A DNA stretch of 36,050 nt from Pseudomonadales bacterium (GTDB lineage Bacteria > Pseudomonadota > Gammaproteobacteria > Pseudomonadales > Azotimanducaceae). Shown here piece after piece: positions 17,509-26,970 of the stretch. The notes under the pieces were generated by a model. That model did no database searches. It saw only the letters and a program-made list of their open reading frames with translations, and was not told where the DNA came from. The position numbers and the translations under genes were made by a program. Numbering within the stretch: the stretch's first letter is position 1; the number at the start of each line of letters is the position of its first letter. The stretch covers positions 1-36,050 of the forward strand of contig JADHNT010000015.1 in assembly GCA_016779385.1 (NCBI GenBank), written 5' to 3'.

Positions 17509-18837
17509 TTAGGCGCCGGAGGGGGACGCCGGGAACGTAAACAGGGCCATGGACTCAACGTGAGTCGTATGGGGAAACATGTCTATGATACCGCTCGCTT
17601 CGAGTCGATACCCTTGGCGCTGCAGCGCGGCGGCGTCTCGCGCCAGGGTTTTGGGATTGCAGGACACGTACACCACCCGGCGCGCGCCCGTGCTGGCGAG
17701 ATCCTCGCAGAGGGCCTCGGCGCCGGAGCGGGGGGGATCTAACAACACCGCCTCTGCCTTAGGCAAGTGCCTTGCCGCGAAGGCATCACTGTAGAGATCG
17801 GCCACGGCGAAGGGGACCGCCCCCAAACCGTTGCGCTCAGCGTTCGCCTTCGCCCGGGCCACCAGCGCTTCACTGCCCTCGAAGCCCTGAACGTCGGCCC
17901 CGAGGCGAGCGAGGGGCAGGGTAAAGTTGCCAAGCCCGCAGAATAAATCGAGCACCTTCATCCCCGAGGTCGGCGCCAGAAGTTCCAACGCCTGCGTCAC
18001 CATCTTCTGATTGATCTCGCCATTCACCTGGGTGAAGTCGAGAGGCTCGAAGGCGAACGCCAGCTTGAATTCCGGCAGGGCATAGGTGAGCGCTGGGGGC
18101 GCCGCGGGGCTCAAGGGGGTCACCGTATCCGGCCCCCCCGCCTGCAAAAACAGCGCTAGCCCTTGGGCCTCGGCAAAGTCCCGGAGCAGGTCGAGATCCG
18201 AAGCCGTGAAGGGGGCGAGATGCCGGAGGACCACGGCCGCGCCCTCATCCCCCGCGGCCAGTTCAAGCTGGGGGATCTGATCAGGGATGGACAGGGACCG
18301 GATCAGGACCTTGAGCGGCCCCAAAAGGGACGCGAAGGGCGGCGCCAGCACGGGGCAACTCGAAGCCTTCGAGACCCAACCCCCTCGCTCCCGGAAGCCC
18401 ACCAGTACATCTCCTTCTCGGGGCCGATAGCGCACCCCAAGGCGAGCCTTGCGACGATAGCCCCATTCCGGGCCCAGCAGCGGGGCCAGCCAGCGGGCCG
18501 GGGGCCGAACCCCTGCCGCCTCATAGAGCGCTGCAAGGGACGTTTGTTTCGCGCTCCGCTGGTGCTCCGGGGTGAGGTGTTGCTGGCTGCAGCCGCCGCA
18601 CCGGCCTGCCTGCGGGCAGAACGCAGGGATGCGGTCTGGGTGACCCTTCTGTACGGCCAGGGCAAGGCAGCGAAGGGTCCGTCCACGGCGCTTAAGTACG
18701 GCCACCCGCACCGCCTCGCTGGGGAGCGCGTTATCTATCTCGAGGGTATAGCCCTCAACCTGGGCCAGCCCCTGCCCCTCGCCGTTGAGCGCCTCTACGG
18801 TCACCCACTGATCGCTGGCAAAGCGTTTTCGAGCCAT
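17509..18837 (-). CDS. rlmD: 23S rRNA (uracil-1939-C5)-methyltransferase RlmD
   Basis: RlmD (RumA) methylates U1939 of 23S rRNA. The 442-residue protein starts with a TRAM domain (about 1-65), then the iron-sulfur ligands CPQAGRCGGC near 75-84 with a fourth Cys at SCPVL. The methyltransferase domain carries VLDLFCGLGNFTLPLA for AdoMet binding, LLDPPRSGA, the nucleophile Cys in YVSCNPKTLARD and the catalytic-base segment DMFPHTTHVESMALF. The ATG directly abuts the recO stop (TAG-ATG), suggesting translational coupling. relA follows after 24 bases; rumA-relA linkage is known in Pseudomonas. Confidence 0.96.
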   Translation of the reverse strand: MARKRFASDQWVTVEALNGEGQGLAQVEGYTLEIDNALPSEAVRVAVLKRRGRTLRCLALAVQKGHPDRIPAFCPQAGRCGGCSQQHLTPEHQRSAKQTSLAALYEAAGVRPPARWLAPLLGPEWGYRRKARLGVRYRPREGDVLVGFRERGGWVSKASSCPVLAPPFASLLGPLKVLIRSLSIPDQIPQLELAAGDEGAAVVLRHLAPFTASDLDLLRDFAEAQGLALFLQAGGPDTVTPLSPAAPPALTYALPEFKLAFAFEPLDFTQVNGEINQKMVTQALELLAPTSGMKVLDLFCGLGNFTLPLARLGADVQGFEGSEALVARAKANAERNGLGAVPFAVADLYSDAFAARHLPKAEAVLLDPPRSGAEALCEDLASTGARRVVYVSCNPKTLARDAAALQRQGYRLEASGIIDMFPHTTHVESMALFTFPASPSGA

Positions 18838-19527
18838 CTAGCCCATGCCTCCATCGGGATCGGAGAGAAAGCGCACCCCCTGAAGGGAACGGCCCCCGAG
18901 GGCCGGAGCGAGGGCCGCGGAAAAGAGCGCCCGAGCCAGGTGACGGAGGGCCGGCGTGGAGAAATCCCCCTCGGCCAGCGCGAGCAATTCCGCCCCAGCC
19001 CACCCCTGCCCCGACGCCGAGGCAAGCAGCCCTACCCCCGCCTCGAAGCGATAAGCGCCGCCCGGTCGCAGCGCTTCGCCGCTGCTGTCCTCCGTTAGGG
19101 AGAAAGCAAGGCCGAGGGCCTCAAGGCACGCCCACTCAAGGCGGCGCAGGATAACGGGCTCCGCCACCGGCGCAAGGCGCAGCGCGTCCAGCGCCTCCCC
19201 ATAGGCCTCAAAGAGCCCTTCCGCCGGGGCCTCCCGAGGAAAAAGGCGAAGCAGCAGCTCATTGATATAGAGCCCTGCAAAAAGCGCCTGGCCCGCCAAC
19301 GGTTGCCCGGAACCGGTCTGGAACCCGTAGGCCGTGCGCAGATCGCCACGGCCCGAAAGCTGCCATTCCCCAGGCACGAAGGCCAGGGGCGGCGCCTTCC
19401 GACCCCGACCGCGATGGTAAACCGCGCCCAGGCGCCCCACGTCCTGGGTCAGCAGCTCAAGGACCACGCTTTGATCGCGAAAGGGCCGCTGGTGGAGGAC
19501 ATATGCCGGCGTCCACGGGGTCGCCAT
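18838..19527 (-). CDS. recO: DNA repair protein RecO
   Basis: RecO works with RecR and RecF to load RecA on SSB-coated single strands and to anneal DNA. The 229-residue product has an N-terminal OB-fold (about 1-80; PAYVLHQRPFRDQSVVLELLT, GRLGAVYHRGRG) and a helical C-terminal domain with YINELLLRLFPRE, the RecO signature. The four cysteines of a zinc finger are absent, as in E. coli RecO. Its ATG overlaps the era TGA by one base (TGATG), and rlmD abuts its stop, so it is embedded in the operon. pdxJ and acpS, which often follow recO, are absent. Confidence 0.94.
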   Translation of the reverse strand: MATPWTPAYVLHQRPFRDQSVVLELLTQDVGRLGAVYHRGRGRKAPPLAFVPGEWQLSGRGDLRTAYGFQTGSGQPLAGQALFAGLYINELLLRLFPREAPAEGLFEAYGEALDALRLAPVAEPVILRRLEWACLEALGLAFSLTEDSSGEALRPGGAYRFEAGVGLLASASGQGWAGAELLALAEGDFSTPALRHLARALFSAALAPALGGRSLQGVRFLSDPDGGMG

Positions 19528-20426
19528 CAGCCTTGCTCGCTGTCGTAACCCAATTGGCGCAGGGCCCGGAGATCGTCGGTCCAGCCGGAGCGCACCTTAA
19601 CCCAAAGCTCGAGCCGCACGGGGCGCCCGAAGCGACGCTCGATTTCCTGGCGCGCCTCGATGCCAACTTCCTTAATGCGCGATCCCTGGTGGCCCAGGAT
19701 GATGGCCCTTTGTCCCGGGCGCTCCACCCAAATGGCGCCGTGAATTTCCCGCTTGTCGGGCCCCTCGCGCCAACGCTCAATTTCCACGGACAGCTGATGA
19801 GGCAGCTCGTCGCCCAAGCGGCGAGTCAGCTTTTCCCGGATCAGCTCCGCGACCAGAAAGCGCTCGGAGCGATCGGTGAGAGCGTCGGCCTCGTAGTGGT
19901 GAGGCCCTGGCGGCAAATGACCCTGAAGCACGGAGAGCAGACGCGGCACGTTCTCCCCCCGGCGGGCCATGATAGGCACGAGGTCTGCCCAATCGTGGCG
20001 CGCCGCAGCTTGGGCAAGATAGGGAAGCAGCGCCTCCCGCTTGGGCAAGGCATCGATCTTATTGATCGCTAAAACAGGAATGCCCCGGGCCTGCTTTACC
20101 TGCTCGAGCACATAGTCGTCCGCGGGACCCCAGCGCCCGGCCTCTACGACCATCACCACAATATCCACGTCGAAAAGCGCGCCCCGCGCTGCCCGATTCA
20201 TGCTTCGGTTGAGGGCGCGGCGGCCGCCGTCATGAAGCCCCGGCGTATCCACAAAGAGCAGCTGATCGTCACCGTCGGTGCGAATGCCGAGGATAGCGTG
20301 GCGGGTTGTCTGAGGACGATCCGCGGTGATGACGAGACGCTCCTCGAGGAGCGCATTGAGGAGCGTCGACTTCCCAACGTTGGGCCGGCCTACAAGGGCA
20401 AGGGTTCCGCAACGCGTTTCGCTCAT
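19527..20426 (-). CDS. era: GTPase Era
   Basis: Era is an essential GTPase that binds the 3' end of 16S rRNA during 30S assembly. The 299-residue protein has G1 GRPNVGKST at about 13-21, switch residues around RPQTTRH, G3 DTPGLH and G4 NKIDAL. The C-terminal KH domain includes VERPGQRAIILGHQGSRIKEVG and ends in LWVKVRSGW. Its ATG overlaps the rnc TGA by four bases (ATGA), and its own stop overlaps recO by one base. The rnc-era pairing is widely conserved and usually autoregulated by RNase III. Confidence 0.97.
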   Translation of the reverse strand: MSETRCGTLALVGRPNVGKSTLLNALLEERLVITADRPQTTRHAILGIRTDGDDQLLFVDTPGLHDGGRRALNRSMNRAARGALFDVDIVVMVVEAGRWGPADDYVLEQVKQARGIPVLAINKIDALPKREALLPYLAQAAARHDWADLVPIMARRGENVPRLLSVLQGHLPPGPHHYEADALTDRSERFLVAELIREKLTRRLGDELPHQLSVEIERWREGPDKREIHGAIWVERPGQRAIILGHQGSRIKEVGIEARQEIERRFGRPVRLELWVKVRSGWTDDLRALRQLGYDSEQG

Positions 20427-21124
20427 GGGCGCGCGCCCCGAAGGGCTTGAAGCGCCTGGGCCGCGGCCGCCTGCTCCGCGCTCCTGCGCGAGCCTCCCTC
20501 TCCGTGATAGGTCCCCGGTGGCGAGGTCACTTCACAGCACACCACAAAGGCCTGGGCGTGATCCTCCCCGAGGACCGCTTCCACCTGGTACTGGGGTAAG
20601 GGATGGCCGCGCCCCTGAAGCCATTCCTGAAGCTGTGTTTTCGGATCCTTTTGCGCAGCCTCCGGCGTACTTTCCGCCAGCTGTGCCCCGTAGAGGCGCA
20701 GCACAAGCGCTTCCGCAGCCTCCGCCCCGCCATCCAGAAGCACGGCGCCGATAAGTGCTTCCACGACGTCGGCGAGGATCGAATCCCGGCGGTGTCCTCC
20801 GCTTTTTTGCTCCCCGGGGCCCAGGCGAAGCGTCGGCGCCAGCTCCAGAGTCTTGGCATGGGCCGCCAGCGCATCCCTCTTTACAAGTTTGGCCCGCATC
20901 AAGGTGAGCGCACTTTCTTGCGCACCAAGATGGCGCGCGTAGAGTTCCCGTCCAATGACGTAGCCCAGGAAGGCATCGCCAAGAAACTCGAGACGCTCAT
21001 AGCTGCCCTGCCCCACAACGCTACGATGGGTCAGCGCCCGAACCAAAAGCTCGGGGTCCGTGAAGCGATACCCTAAGCGTTGCTGTAAAGCCTCCGTAGC
21101 CACCCGCCGCGCTTCCGGCGTCAC
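20423..21124 (-). CDS. rnc: Ribonuclease III
   Basis: RNase III cuts double-stranded RNA in rRNA processing and mRNA decay. I start at a GTG at 21124 (MTPEARRVATEALQ) whose last bases overlap the lepB TGA (GTGA) and which has GGAA upstream; a longer frame to 21301 lies inside lepB. This gives 233 residues, near the normal 226-229. The catalytic signature ERLEFLGDAFLG, the second acidic cluster DSILADVVEALIGAV and the C-terminal double-stranded RNA-binding domain (from about 160, ending in SRRSAEQAAAAQALQAL) are present. Confidence 0.95.
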   Translation of the reverse strand: MTPEARRVATEALQQRLGYRFTDPELLVRALTHRSVVGQGSYERLEFLGDAFLGYVIGRELYARHLGAQESALTLMRAKLVKRDALAAHAKTLELAPTLRLGPGEQKSGGHRRDSILADVVEALIGAVLLDGGAEAAEALVLRLYGAQLAESTPEAAQKDPKTQLQEWLQGRGHPLPQYQVEAVLGEDHAQAFVVCCEVTSPPGTYHGEGGSRRSAEQAAAAQALQALRGARP

Positions 21125-21942
21125 TCGATAATTCCATTGCGGTGAAAGCGGGGAAGGGCCAAGCCCGGGGCCTTGTGCATCCAGATCGCCACGGCCTGGC
21201 CGATCACGTTGGCCTCCGGAACGTAGCCCCAGCTGCGGGAGTCCGCGCTGCGATCTCGGTTGTCCCCAAACACCAGATAGGCATTCGCGGGCACCCGCCA
21301 CTCCTGCACCCGCCGCCCCCGTCCGGGCTCATAGTGAATCTCGTGGGTCACGGGACCTAGGGTCTCGAGAAAACGCTCGAGCCCATCGGTGCCCATGCCC
21401 TGCGCTTCCAGGGCAACGCGCTCCCCATTGATAAAGAGCGCGCGGTTGTCGTAGCGAACAAGGTCTCCGGGCAAGCCCACCACCCGCTTGATGTAGTAAA
21501 CGTCAAGGTGGGGCGGATAAAACACCATGACATCCCCCCGCGCCGGCGCCCCAACGCTCAGGACCTTAGTCCCGAGCACGGGTAAGCGCAGCCCATAGCG
21601 ATACTTATTCACAAGGATGTAATCCCCAACCTCGAGGGTGGGCAGCATGGAACCGGAGGGAATCACGAAGGGCTCAAAGAGGAAGCTGCGCACCACCAGA
21701 ACCAGCGCCAGCAGGGGGAAGAAGCTCCCGCCCCACTCCATGGCCGGAGGTTCGGCCAAAAGCGCTGCCCGAGCCTTTTCGTAGGCCGGACCCCGGGCCC
21801 CATCAGGGGTTCGCTCGTCCAGGGCTGCGGCCGCGGCCAGCCGTTGGGGACGGCGCCGAAGGCGATCGTGGCCCCAGAGCGCCCCAGCTACCAGGGTCGC
21901 CAGGACCAGGAACAGAGGCAGGTAGTTAAGCAGCTCGCTCAT
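21121..21942 (-). CDS. lepB: Signal peptidase I
   Basis: LepB removes signal peptides from exported proteins at the periplasmic face of the inner membrane. The 273-residue protein has two membrane segments, about 4-23 and 74-92. The catalytic serine is Ser98 in VIPSGSMLPTL and the general base is Lys152 in YYIKRVVGLPGD. The conserved GDNRDRSADSRSWGYVP box is near the end. It starts 3 bases after the lepA stop and its TGA is shared with the rnc GTG start, so lepA-lepB-rnc are tightly coupled. Confidence 0.97.
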   Translation of the reverse strand: MSELLNYLPLFLVLATLVAGALWGHDRLRRRPQRLAAAAALDERTPDGARGPAYEKARAALLAEPPAMEWGGSFFPLLALVLVVRSFLFEPFVIPSGSMLPTLEVGDYILVNKYRYGLRLPVLGTKVLSVGAPARGDVMVFYPPHLDVYYIKRVVGLPGDLVRYDNRALFINGERVALEAQGMGTDGLERFLETLGPVTHEIHYEPGRGRRVQEWRVPANAYLVFGDNRDRSADSRSWGYVPEANVIGQAVAIWMHKAPGLALPRFHRNGIIE

Positions 21943-21945
21943 GGC

Positions 21946-23742
21946 CTACTTCCCGACCTGGAGCACCGCCAGGAAGGCCTCCTGAGGAATCTCCACGCGC
22001 CCAACCTGCTTCATACGCTTCTTCCCCGCCTTTTGCTTTTCCAGAAGCTTACGCTTCCGGGATACGTCCCCGCCGTAGCACTTTGCGGTGACATCCTTTC
22101 GGAGCGCCTTGACGTTTGAGCGGGCCACAATCTTCGAGCCCACGGCCGCCTGAATGGCCACATCGTACATTTGACGGGGGATGAGTTCGCGCATCTTTTC
22201 CACGAGATCCCGCCCTTTATAGGCCGAGTTTTGCTTGTGGACGATAAGAGCAAGGGCATCGACAGGCTCGCCGTTAATGAGCACATCGAGGCGCTGCACA
22301 GAGGCCGCCTCGAAGCGGTCAAAGCCATACTCGAGAGAGGCGAAGCCGCGGGTGGCCGACTTCAAGCGATCAAAGAGGTCGAGCACGACTTCCCCCATGG
22401 GCAAATCGTAAACAAGGGATACCTGTCCCCCGAGGAACTGCATATCTACCTGCACCCCACGCCGCTCCTGGCAGAGGGTCATGACCGCACCGACGTGCTC
22501 CTGAGGCACAAGGATGTTCGCGCGCACAATGGGTTCACGAATCTCCTCGATGCGAGAGGGATCGGGCAGCGCGGAAGGATTATCGATATAGAGGGTCTCT
22601 TGGTTTTTGAGCAACACCTCGTAGACCACGGAGGGCGCCGTGGTAATGAGATCAAGGTCGTACTCGCGCTCGAGGCGCTCCTGGATAATCTCCATGTGGA
22701 GCATGCCTAGGAAACCACAGCGGAATCCGAAGCCTAGCGCATCGGAGGTTTCCGGCTCGTAGAACAGGCTCGAGTCGTTCAGCGTCAGCTTTTCCAGAGC
22801 GTCGCGAAAATCTTCAAAATCGTCGGCGTTAACGGGAAAGAGGCCGGCGAAGACCTGGGGCTTCACCTTTTCAAAGCCCGGAAGGGCCGGCGCATCAGAA
22901 CGTTCAAGCACCAGCGTGTCACCCACCGGTGCACCACGAACGTCCTTGATCCCAGCGATCACATAGCCCACTTCTCCGGCCCGGAGCCCGTCCCGGGGGG
23001 TTTGCTTCGGCGTAAAGCTGCCCACCTGATCGACCTGGTGCACCTTGCCGATGGAGCGGGCCATGACTCGATCACCCTTCTTGATCGTGCCCTGGGTCAC
23101 TCGCACGAGAGAGACAACGCCCTGATAATTATCAAACCAAGAGTCGATAATGAGGGCTTGCAAAGGGCCATCCACCTCCCCCGCGGGTGGCGGAATGCGC
23201 GCGATGAGCGCCTCGAGAAGCACATCGATGCCCATGCCCGATTTCGCGCTCACGGGAATGGCATCGGAGGCATCGATGCCGATAATTTCCTCAATCTGCA
23301 GCTTGACCCGCTCCGGATCCGCCTGGGGCAGATCCATTTTGTTCAGCACGGGAACCACTTCGAGCCCCTGATCGAGGGCGGTGTAGCAGTTCGCCACGGA
23401 CTGGGCTTCCACCCCCTGCCCCGCATCCACGACTAGCAACGCCCCCTCACAGGCATAGAGGGAACGCGACACCTCGTAGGAAAAATCCACGTGCCCCGGG
23501 GTGTCGATGAAATTGAGCTGGTAACGTCGCCCGTCCGCAGCATCGTAATGGAGGGTGACGCTCTGAGCCTTAATGGTAATCCCGCGCTCTCGCTCAAGCT
23601 CCATGGAGTCGAGCACCTGCTCGGCCATTTCCCGATCGCTAAGCCCGCCGCAGACCTGGATAAGGCGATCGGAAAGGGTCGATTTACCGTGATCAATGTG
23701 GGCGATGATGGAAAAATTTCGTATATGCGACAGGTCTGTCAC
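21946..23742 (-). CDS. lepA: Elongation factor 4 (LepA)
   Basis: LepA/EF4 is a ribosome-associated translational GTPase linked to 30S maturation and back-translocation. The 598-residue length is normal. GTPase motifs are [14 protein letters not shown] near residue 13, the switch [20 protein letters not shown] and NKMDLP. The EF4-specific C-terminal domain ends in the basic tail [16 protein letters not shown]. The start is a GTG at 23742 with AGAGGA seven bases upstream. It follows mucD after 150 bases, the largest gap in the rpoE-relA run, which contains a 10-bp hairpin. Confidence 0.97.
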   Translation of the reverse strand: MTDLSHIRNFSIIAHIDHGKSTLSDRLIQVCGGLSDREMAEQVLDSMELERERGITIKAQSVTLHYDAADGRRYQLNFIDTPGHVDFSYEVSRSLYACEGALLVVDAGQGVEAQSVANCYTALDQGLEVVPVLNKMDLPQADPERVKLQIEEIIGIDASDAIPVSAKSGMGIDVLLEALIARIPPPAGEVDGPLQALIIDSWFDNYQGVVSLVRVTQGTIKKGDRVMARSIGKVHQVDQVGSFTPKQTPRDGLRAGEVGYVIAGIKDVRGAPVGDTLVLERSDAPALPGFEKVKPQVFAGLFPVNADDFEDFRDALEKLTLNDSSLFYEPETSDALGFGFRCGFLGMLHMEIIQERLEREYDLDLITTAPSVVYEVLLKNQETLYIDNPSALPDPSRIEEIREPIVRANILVPQEHVGAVMTLCQERRGVQVDMQFLGGQVSLVYDLPMGEVVLDLFDRLKSATRGFASLEYGFDRFEAASVQRLDVLINGEPVDALALIVHKQNSAYKGRDLVEKMRELIPRQMYDVAIQAAVGSKIVARSNVKALRKDVTAKCYGGDVSRKRKLLEKQKAGKKRMKQVGRVEIPQEAFLAVLQVGK

Positions 23743-23822
23743 TGAGGGTCCTCTTACGCTGCGCCCGCGCTGTGGGTCTCCCGGGGCGACGCGCGCCGCG
23801 CTCTCCGAAAGCCAGCCCGATG

Positions 23823-23846
23823 GGGCGCTTCCTTGAGGAAGCGCCC
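23823..23846. repeat. 10-bp perfect hairpin in the mucD-lepA gap
   Basis: GGGCGCTTCC (23823-23832) and GGAAGCGCCC (23837-23846) pair perfectly around a TTGA loop. No T-run follows on either strand, so it is not a canonical terminator. It could be a 3' stabiliser of the rpoE-mucD transcript or a processing site. A TACACT hexamer (RC of 23859-23864) upstream of lepA is a weak promoter candidate without a -35. Confidence 0.55.
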
Positions 23847-23892
23847 GACGGGGGGCGGAGTGTACACCAGAGCGAAGCGCCCTACCCCCGCC

Positions 23893-25338
23893 TTAGCTAT
23901 CCCCGGGAAGGGGCAGGGCTAGGAAAACGGGGACGCCGCGGCGGACCACGAGAATGGGCACGGAGCGTCCCACGGGGAGATTTTGGGCCGCTTCCTGGAA
24001 GTCCCCTAGGGAGGCAACGGGGACGTTATTCAGCCGCGTGATGACGTCACCCGGACGCAGGCCCGCCTCCGCCGCCGGCCCCTCGGCCACGGCACGCACC
24101 ACCACCCCCGCTTCCACCCGCAGCCGCTCCTTCAGGGCGTCGGTTAGAGGCTCTAGGGTCAGGCCCAGGCGATCATCGTCCCTGGGGGCGTCCGCCTTTC
24201 CCGCGGCAACCGTTTCCCCCGGAGCCGCCAGGGTGCCAATGATCACGGTGAGGCGCTCGCGCACCCCAGCTCGAATGAGCTCCGCCTCGGCTTCCGAATC
24301 GGGCTCCAGCAGGCCCACCACGTGGGGCAGGTCTCCGCTTCGCTCGATAGACTCCCCGGCGAAGCGCACGATCACGTCTCCGGGCTGGAGCCCTGCTACC
24401 TCCGCCGGCGAATCGGGCACCACCTGGGCCACCAGCGCCCCAGCGGGACGGGGCAGGCCGAAGGATTCGGCCAGATCCCGGCTCACATCCTGAATCATGA
24501 CCCCCAGCCACCCTCGGGCGACGGATCCATCCTCCCGAAGCTGCTTCACCACGTTCATAGCGACATCGATGGGAATGGCAAAGGACAGCCCCATGAAGCC
24601 TCCAGATCGGGTGTAGATCTGGGAATTAATGCCGACCACTCGACCGTCCATATCGAAGAGCGGCCCCCCGCTATTGCCCGGATTGATGGCCACATCGGTC
24701 TGAATGAAGGGCACGTAGTTCTCATTGTTGCGATCGGGCAGGGAGCGCTCCTTGGCGCTCACGATGCCCGCGGTTACGGAATAGTCGAAGCCAAAGGGAG
24801 AGCCGATGGCCAGCACCCATTCCCCTACCTCGAGATCCTTCGAGGCTCCCAGCGTTACGGTCGGCAAATCCTCCGCATCGATCCGCAAAAGCGCGAGATC
24901 GGAGCGGGGATCCCGGCCTACGAGCGTGGCTTCAAACTCTCGTCGATCCTGAAGGCGCACAAAGACTTCATCGGCCCCCTCGACCACATGGTTATTGGTA
25001 ACCACGTAGCCATCCTCGGAAATAATGAAGCCTGATCCAAGGGAACGCCGCTCCCGCTGGCTAGGCCCCTCGGGCATGCCACGGAAGAAATGGCGGAAAA
25101 TCTCGGGCAGCTGCTCCGGATCCGCGCCCGGCGGCAGCCCTGGGTGACCGGAAGCCTCAGCTCGCGACACGGTGGAAATGTTCACCACCGCGGGAGACTG
25201 TTCCTTGACCAGCTCCGTGAACTCGGGGAGCGCCACGCTATGGGCCAGGGGCGCGCTCAGCATGAAAGCTGTCAACAGAGGGGCCATCCAGCGCAGCGAC
25301 GAGCGCCGCAGAACCTGGGGTAGGGTTTGGGAGAGCAT
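23893..25338 (-). CDS. mucD: Periplasmic serine protease MucD/DegQ-like
   Basis: A DegP/HtrA family periplasmic protease-chaperone that degrades misfolded envelope proteins; in Pseudomonas MucD restrains the sigma-E pathway. The ATG at 25338 has AAGGAG upstream and gives a signal peptide to about residue 37; a frame to 25407 enters rseB. The 481-residue protein has the triad His117 (NNHVVEG), Asp147 (RSDLALLRI) and Ser223 (NPGNSGGPLF). Two PDZ domains follow: about 275-365 and from about 390 to the end, each with a LQPGDVI or LRPGDVI carboxylate loop. It lies 55 bases after rseB, the place where mucC/rseC is found in relatives. Confidence 0.93.
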   Translation of the reverse strand: MLSQTLPQVLRRSSLRWMAPLLTAFMLSAPLAHSVALPEFTELVKEQSPAVVNISTVSRAEASGHPGLPPGADPEQLPEIFRHFFRGMPEGPSQRERRSLGSGFIISEDGYVVTNNHVVEGADEVFVRLQDRREFEATLVGRDPRSDLALLRIDAEDLPTVTLGASKDLEVGEWVLAIGSPFGFDYSVTAGIVSAKERSLPDRNNENYVPFIQTDVAINPGNSGGPLFDMDGRVVGINSQIYTRSGGFMGLSFAIPIDVAMNVVKQLREDGSVARGWLGVMIQDVSRDLAESFGLPRPAGALVAQVVPDSPAEVAGLQPGDVIVRFAGESIERSGDLPHVVGLLEPDSEAEAELIRAGVRERLTVIIGTLAAPGETVAAGKADAPRDDDRLGLTLEPLTDALKERLRVEAGVVVRAVAEGPAAEAGLRPGDVITRLNNVPVASLGDFQEAAQNLPVGRSVPILVVRRGVPVFLALPLPGDS

Positions 25339-25393
25339 GGAGTGCTCCTTCAATGGACCAGTGGGGGAAGGTGGGGGGAAGGCCCCCATGTTT

Positions 25394-26356
25394 TCAAGAG
25401 GCGGCATCCGTGCAATGAAGTGACTCGGCTATGCGCTCCGCCGCGGGCAGGGGCACCTCGCCGATCACAGTGATCTGATAAGCGGCACCATCGCAATGGG
25501 GTCGGTGCCGGACCACCGCCGCGGTGGGGCCATCCTGCAGTGCCACAGGGGCATCTACCACGGCCGCATCAATGAACACGGTGACCGTCGCCAGCCCATC
25601 GCCCAGGCGAAGCATGGCAGGGGCCTCAGCGATCTCTGCCAATAGCTTGAAGCCCGGAGGCACCCAGGCCAGACGCCAGGGCACCCGCTGGAGGGTGGGC
25701 GGGGTCACCGCCTCTGGCTCCAGGGAAAAGGCTGGGGCGAGGGGGTGCTGGTGGGGCGCGCCATCGGGGACATGAAAGGCGGCCTCCGGGGGCTCTTCTC
25801 CCACCGCCAGCGCCCGAAACTGCATGACCTCCACCGGCGCACCCTGTGGATGATTCATGGTGAGGCGAAGGGGCAGCGCCGTCTCCGCATCAAGCCAGAG
25901 ATGATAAGCAAAGCGGTAGCTGTCTCGAGGATCGACCCGCACCTGTTGTGCCTTACGCCCCCCCACTGTCACCTGGGCGCCGAGGTGCACTTCGTAGCTA
26001 TCGGGAATGGCATCGAAATTGGCGACCGGGTGCTGCACCAAGGGCAGAGCGGCCTCGGGCAAGGTCTCGTCCTGAGCACCCAGGAAATAGACCTCGTCTC
26101 CACGACGCAGGAGCTCCTCGCCCCCCCCGTCCAGCCGGGACAGGCGCTCATAAATGGCCGACCCGTGATGCCCATGGATGAGCCGAAGCTCCGTAACTCC
26201 GTCCTCCCGGGCGTAGCTCAAAAGCCCCTCGTAGGCGTGGGCTCGAAGGGCCGCAGTCATGGCCTGGAGCCATGCCTCGCCGCTACCGGGTGCACCGGCA
26301 GAGGCTGCCGGCCCCGCCAGCATGGCAATCAGAAAGGCTAGAGCTTGGGCTTTCAC
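25394..26356 (-). CDS. rseB: Sigma-E regulatory protein RseB/MucB
   Basis: RseB is a periplasmic lipid- or LPS-sensing factor that binds the anti-sigma factor RseA and shields it from DegS cleavage. The 320-residue protein has a signal peptide (about 1-19, FLIAMLAGPAASA). The N-terminal lipoprotein-like domain has family segments such as YEGLLSYAREDGVTELRL, and DSYRFAYHLWLDAETALPLR. The smaller C-terminal domain includes WVPPGFKLL. Its ATG overlaps the rseA TGA by four bases (ATGA). mucD follows after 55 bases. Confidence 0.9.
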   Translation of the reverse strand: MKAQALAFLIAMLAGPAASAGAPGSGEAWLQAMTAALRAHAYEGLLSYAREDGVTELRLIHGHHGSAIYERLSRLDGGGEELLRRGDEVYFLGAQDETLPEAALPLVQHPVANFDAIPDSYEVHLGAQVTVGGRKAQQVRVDPRDSYRFAYHLWLDAETALPLRLTMNHPQGAPVEVMQFRALAVGEEPPEAAFHVPDGAPHQHPLAPAFSLEPEAVTPPTLQRVPWRLAWVPPGFKLLAEIAEAPAMLRLGDGLATVTVFIDAAVVDAPVALQDGPTAAVVRHRPHCDGAAYQITVIGEVPLPAAERIAESLHCTDAAS

Positions 26357-26970
26357 GGGGCCTCGGAGTGGGCAACTAAGCGCACCGCGGGCACCAGGGA
26401 CCCAGCGCTATCTAACAAATTCAACTCCGCGTGGCGCCGCATCAGCGCCTGCAAGTGGCGCGCCGCGCCCGGGCCCAGCTCTCCCGAGGCGGCCCAGGCT
26501 CGAGGCATGCTGATCCGCACCGCAGCGCTACCGGATGACCGCTCCCCGCCAAGGGCTACGGGCTGCAGGGGTACGGCCAGAGTAGGCGCGGGGGCTGGGG
26601 TGAGGGCCGCCAGCATGGGTGCGGACTCGGAGCTTGGGCCAAGGGTACGCAGCACAACCACGAGGGCCAGAGTGAGAGAAGCCGCCAGGGCAAAGCTCCC
26701 CCAGCCGAAACCGCGGCGAAGGGACGCTGCGGCAGGCAAGGCAGTAGCTTGCGCAGGGGGAAGCGCGTCGCTCCCTAAGGCCCCCTGGGCCACACCCCGG
26801 GCCTGAAGCGCCGCACTGACGAGCTGGTAGCGGGCCCACCGGGCCTTAACCTCACCATGCCCCTTGGCCTTTGCCAGCACCTGGCTGACCTCGAGCTCGT
26901 GCGCTTCCCCATCCACGAGCGCCGACAGGGCCTGACGCAGCCGAGCCTCGCGTTTCAGATCGTCATTCAT
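26353..26970 (-). CDS. rseA: Anti-sigma-E factor RseA/MucA
   Basis: RseA is a single-pass inner-membrane protein that holds the stress sigma factor inactive until it is cleaved. Of 205 residues, about 1-65 form the cytoplasmic sigma-binding domain (LRQALSALVDGEA, WARYQLVSAALQ). One membrane helix lies near 90-108 (FALAASLTLALVVVL). The periplasmic part binds RseB (AARHLQALMRRHAELN and following residues). Sequence is only moderately like MucA, so the call leans on position: rpoE immediately upstream (ATGA overlap) and rseB downstream (ATGA overlap). Confidence 0.9.
   Translation of the reverse strand: MNDDLKREARLRQALSALVDGEAHELEVSQVLAKAKGHGEVKARWARYQLVSAALQARGVAQGALGSDALPPAQATALPAAASLRRGFGWGSFALAASLTLALVVVLRTLGPSSESAPMLAALTPAPAPTLAVPLQPVALGGERSSGSAAVRISMPRAWAASGELGPGAARHLQALMRRHAELNLLDSAGSLVPAVRLVAHSEAP

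Noticed and set aside
23859-23864. TACACT as a lepA promoter
   Set aside because: No -35 hexamer and no TG extension; kept only as a remark in the hairpin entry.
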